A stretch of 64,000 nt of DNA from Liolophura sinensis (Eukaryota; Mollusca; Polyplacophora; Chitonida; Chitonidae): assembly GCF_032854445.1 (NCBI RefSeq), contig NC_088295.1, positions 26,277,385 to 26,341,384 on the forward strand, read 5' to 3'. Both the position numbers and the translations under genes were made by a program. Shown piece after piece: positions 61,401 through 64,000 of this stretch; the first letter of the stretch is position 1; every line of letters begins with the position of its first letter. Below the pieces are notes generated by a model, which worked only from the letters and a program-made list of their open reading frames with translations, was not told the origin of the DNA and ran no database searches.

Positions 61401-63289
61401 TTTAAAGGAAAGTTTGTCGCCTGAGTGATGCCAGAATGTATTCTGTTATTGTTACACAATATTCTGTCATATTCAACAGAATATTCTGTTAGTCTGACAG
61501 AATCTTTATGTTGAAATAATAGAACATTGGTGTTCTATTTAACAGAATAATCTGCTGCAGTAGCAGAACACATTTTAGCATCACAGATTTTCTGTTAAAT
61601 TTACAGATTGTGTTTTTTTTTTTTTGAGTGTACAGTGGTGGAACGGGTTATGGGTGAAGGCATTAGACCGAGTCCGAGCACCTCTTCCCTATAGACAAAG
61701 GTCTTGCAGCAACCTGCGGATGGTCGTGGGTTTCCTCTCACCGTAATGTTGGCCGTCGTCGTAATGAAATATTCTTGAGTACGGCGTAAAACACCAATCA
61801 AATAAATAAGTAAATAAATATAGACACAGGCTTTGCAGAGGGTCATATGAAAAACCACTGAAATGGCTCTGTCTTGCATGAAAGATATTATCTTTTTAGG
61901 TATGAATGAGGGTGATGAGAAATGTGCGCAATGTTCCTGCTGCGCTTATGTACATTCTACATCTTCGCCGTCAGCGACATCACCATCACAAAACAGTAAG
62001 TCATTGGATGATCACCGGGGAAAACCTTCACAAACACGTTAATGCTGATTCGGATCCAAGCTAATGCACGTGCATTAAGGGTTCCCTTTCGAGTTACTGC
62101 ATCATGTGTTCATCTGCTAACGTCTATTTTGAAAGACTGATTATGGCCACCTATATTCTGCCACTTTTTAAGCACTTACATGAACAGATGGAATTACACC
62201 TTAACAGAGATAAATTGACAAAAGGGCATATTTCACGGGTTAGGTGTGACCACTTACCAATTATCACACTGTTGTCTTCACTCTGGATTTACACTTTATG
62301 CTTTAAGTCTTCGTTATCTTAGACATAAGGAAAAGGGACAAGACACATGAGGTGAACAATGAATTTATAGATTCTTCCGCTCATTGGCTTTAGTGACGAT
62401 AAACAGCAGGACGCTCAAATGGCCGCTTAATTGAGCAATTCGTTGCAGGACATTTTTCCTTTGCCAATATGGCAATCAAGTCTGTATCTTAAACGAGGGA
62501 AAGTGTGTCAGTAACTTGCCATAGGTTTACCTCGATCACTACAATTTCCTCCACCCATAAAATTGAACACCTACGTACCAAAACTAACAATTCTTCTAAT
62601 GTTGTGTTAAAAACAATAAAATAGAATAAATATGTACCAATCGAGATCGACGTTTGCCACACAAGACAATCAGTGGCCACAGAAACGAAATACTTCCCAT
62701 CACTCCCTTCCTGTTGCGTCGGAATAACGCACCAGTGATTATTACGAGTCCATGTTGGCTCCCTCTTCAGTCGTCAGTGGTAAGGCCTGACAGCAACCTG
62801 CGGATGGTCGTGGGTTGTGCTCGAGCTCTGCCCGGTTTCCTCCCACCGTATAACGCTGACGTCGTATAAGTGAAACAGTCTTGAGTGAGGCATGAAAAAC
62901 CCATTAAATAAAAACCTTACGTTTAATCTGATGGGGTCATTCTCAAAGTAACTCAGCCTTTTATTCTTCTAGAGTCAGAGCGGGGAAATTCGGCATTTCA
63001 CCGACCGCGTGCTACAAGGAAAGTCCGACAGTCCACTACCCCATACAGCGATGCCTTGAAAGCTGTGGCTGTTTCACCCTACAGACAGGAAAGCTGCAAA
63101 AAGTTCATAGCTTACGAGCAAAAAGAGTCTGTTTTCGGCAGCATGAATAGAGGGAACTCGGTGTTGGACAGAAGGTCCTGTTATCCACAGAAAATGCCAC
63201 ACCTTCACAGTCTGTATTGTGATTTCTTCGGAACTAAAGTTAACACAGCCTCCTCTTCCGCAGAGCCATCAAGTACAACTTCACTCTGA
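55463..63289 (+). CDS. ten-exon gene, predicted 525-aa protein; possibly M1AP-like
   Basis: Exons read by eye: 55463-55545, 55810-55861, 56322-56453, 57702-57913, 58119-58248, 58736-58876, 59706-59882, 60820-61057, 61900-61995, 62973-63289. Every intron is GT-AG and all phases join without a stop. The start has A at -3 and an in-frame TAG two codons upstream. A hydrophobic strand (TSVVVVLLTLFEV, about residue 161) follows an acidic-helical segment, as in an alpha/beta fold. FWLVWGHEQLALKIFPV lies near 317. Exon 9 has a Cys cluster (CAQCSCC) and the C-terminus is Ser-rich and basic. No signal peptide or membrane span is clear. The length, the TSVVVV block and a GLKNIIDSL block recall meiosis 1 associated protein (about 530 aa in human), but only weakly. 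Gene structure is solid; the name is not. Confidence 0.85.
56035..56200 (-). mobile_element. SINE family B fragment in intron 2
   Basis: Minus orientation: (TTTA)n then CACTGGTGTTTTTCACGCG, GACGACCGCATCAGTATGGG, TCGGGGAAACCGGAGTGCCC and GAGCTGGATCCGAACGCGCG, the last resembling a reversed B-box. Confidence 0.65.
56624..56890 (+). repeat. 31-bp tandem repeat in intron 3
   Basis: The unit is GGATTAAGTAGAAAATGTCG followed by AGATGTCTGAG. Exact 31-base steps occur at 56624, 56655 and 56686. Units then diverge and vary slightly in length, for roughly eight to nine copies. Confidence 0.88.
56920..57144 (-). mobile_element. SINE family A, full length, in intron 3, with 13-bp duplication
   Basis: The element occupies 56933-57131 on the minus strand, from the TTTATTTG tail to the head end GAGCCACGGAGGCC. 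The 13-base CATTTGAGCAAAT flanks it on both sides (56920 and 57132) and is perfectly conserved, so the insertion may be fairly recent. The body has lost the TATACGACGGCGGCCAGCAT segment. Confidence 0.93.
61075..61280 (-). mobile_element. SINE family B copy in intron 8
   Basis: Minus orientation: (TTTA)n, ACGCCACAGTCGAGAATGTT, GGCGGAGGAAACCGGAGTGT, GAACCACCGGTCTGTGGTAA, GTTACTGGCAAACATTTGC. The head end is degraded. Confidence 0.78.
61375..61634. mobile_element. MITE-like element in intron 8
   Basis: The ends are inverted: TGTACACTTAAAAA at the left and the reverse complement of TGTACACTCAAAAA at the right. The 260-bp interior is full of ATTCTGT/ACAGAAT in both directions, including the perfect 16-base palindrome AACAGAATATTCTGTT. 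No protein is encoded. A target-site duplication is not clear. Confidence 0.65.
61665..61835 (+). mobile_element. SINE family A copy in intron 8
   Basis: CAAAGGTCTTGCAGCAACCT, GCGGATGGTCGTGGGTTTCC, GTTGGCCGTCGTCGTAATGA, AATATTCTTGAGTACGGCGT, ACACCAATCAAATAAATAAG. The head is truncated. It lies just 3' of the MITE-like element. Confidence 0.88.
62505..62575 (+). mobile_element. SINE family B fragment in intron 9
   Basis: GTCAGTAACTTGCCATAGGT, TTACCTCGATCACTAC, TTTCCTCCACCCATAAAATT. Head and tail are absent. Confidence 0.6.
62745..62912 (+). mobile_element. SINE family A copy in intron 9
   Basis: GAGTCCATGTTGGCTCCCTC, GCAACCTGCGGATGGTCGTG, CTCTGCCCGGTTTCCTCCCA, then the diverged tail GTGAAACAGTCTTGAGTGAG with CCCATTAAATAAAA. 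It ends 60 bases before the last exon. Confidence 0.85.
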
Positions 63290-63307
63290 CCTTTTGACTT
63301 GATCTGG

Positions 63308-63313
63308 AATAAA
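63308..63313 (+). terminator. polyadenylation signal AATAAA
   Basis: The canonical hexamer lies 19 bases after the stop codon of the ten-exon gene, followed by GT/T-rich sequence near 63337-63365 that could be the downstream element. The 3' untranslated region would be very short. Confidence 0.7.
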
Positions 63314-63544
63314 ACCTGCAGATAACCTTAGATCTTTTGGTGTTTATTTGATCATTGTTCTCTTTCGATTGAATGGTTTGGGCAGTTTGGGTTGAATTTT
63401 GGCTGTCTAGGAACAGGCCTTTGCTGGCGCGTCGCAGTAGATTAACCTATGACCAGTGAGGTGGCATACTCCAATCCAGCATTATAGTTCAAGCCGTTTG
63501 CCAATGAAGTGACTGCCTGCACGGAGCGGGCCATGATCTACTCT

Positions 63545-63642
63545 TATCAGCGCTTGCATTAGTTCCCTCTACCATACTCCTGGCTGTCGTCGTACGAGTG
63601 AAATATTCTTCATTCCGGCGTACAACATCAAACAAAAAAAAT
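63545..63642 (+). mobile_element. SINE tail remnant (family A/B)
   Basis: TTCCCTCTACCATACTCCTG, GCTGTCGTCGTACGAGTGAA, ATATTCTTCATTCCGGCGTA and ACATCAAACAAAAAAAATAA. Confidence 0.7.
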
Positions 63643-63675
63643 AAAACAGATAACCAAACAGATAAAAATCTAAAT

Positions 63676-63922
63676 GAGACACACGAGGTGCGGGTTCAAA
63701 ACCACCCTTGGACAGAGAATTTCCAGTTTGCCTTGATCTCGTTGTTTATGGGGCCTTAGTCGACGAAGCTCGTGTGGCTGTTTCCGCAGTCTGACGTTCG
63801 TTGAAGACAACTTGTCTTCATTATAGGTGTGTCGTGTGTTAGTTTCCTCCACTCACAAAACTGACCGTCATCTTATAAGTGAAAAATAATTGAGTATGGA
63901 GTTAAACCACTACAAAGCTTAT
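63676..63922 (+). mobile_element. SINE family B copy, diverged
   Basis: A head remnant with B-box-like GTGCGGGTTCAAAACCACCC, then GTTAGTTTCCTCCACTCACA, AAACTGACCGTCATCTTATA and tail AGTGAAAAATAATTGAGTAT. The AAATAAATAAA end is missing. Confidence 0.7.
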
Positions 63923-64000
63923 CCAAGGGCAATGCATTTCTCCTGATTTTCTTGATTCCTACACCAGTAAACGGCTAACTGTTACACTACATGTCGTCGC

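Overview
This is eukaryotic DNA from an animal, most likely a marine mollusc or a related lophotrochozoan. The evidence is a spliced gene with GT-AG introns, low gene density, an AT-rich background and dense tRNA-derived SINEs. Many SINE copies end in a tail of the type 'ATATTCTTGAGTACGGCG ... ACACCAATCAAATAAATAAA', which I associate with molluscan genomes. The species cannot be named from the sequence.

Layout. Positions 1-5.9 kb are mostly unrecognised noncoding DNA with one 192-codon ORF of unknown meaning. A 37-bp (74-bp dimer) tandem array begins near 6.03 kb. It is split by a structurally complete but dead LINE at 6931-12518, which has RNase H and a 12-bp target-site duplication, and the array resumes at 12531. 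From 12.6 to about 54 kb I find no convincing host gene. This stretch holds scattered SINEs of four families (called A, B, C and D here) and several tandem arrays: a 32-bp unit at 19.9 kb, a 41-bp unit with a six-unit higher-order repeat at 27.7-28.5 kb, a 61-bp unit at 32.3 kb, a 60-bp unit open in several frames at 36.5 kb, an (AT)n run at 38.7 kb, and CATATG palindromes spaced 21 bp at 46.9-47.1 kb.

The main host gene is on the + strand at 55463-63289. I assembled ten exons by eye. All nine introns are GT-AG and all phases agree, giving a 525-aa protein, with a polyadenylation signal 19 bases after the stop. I do not firmly recognise the protein. Its length and several short blocks look somewhat like meiosis 1 associated protein (M1AP), but this is a low-confidence guess. 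Its introns carry SINEs of families A and B, a 31-bp minisatellite and a MITE-like element, including one SINE with a perfect 13-bp target-site duplication.

As a system, the transposons appear linked. Families A and B share one 3' tail, presumably recognised by an unseen LINE. Family C ends like the LINE in this window, which suggests that LINE family as its partner. No CRISPR array, operon or rRNA is present, and I see no intact tRNA gene.
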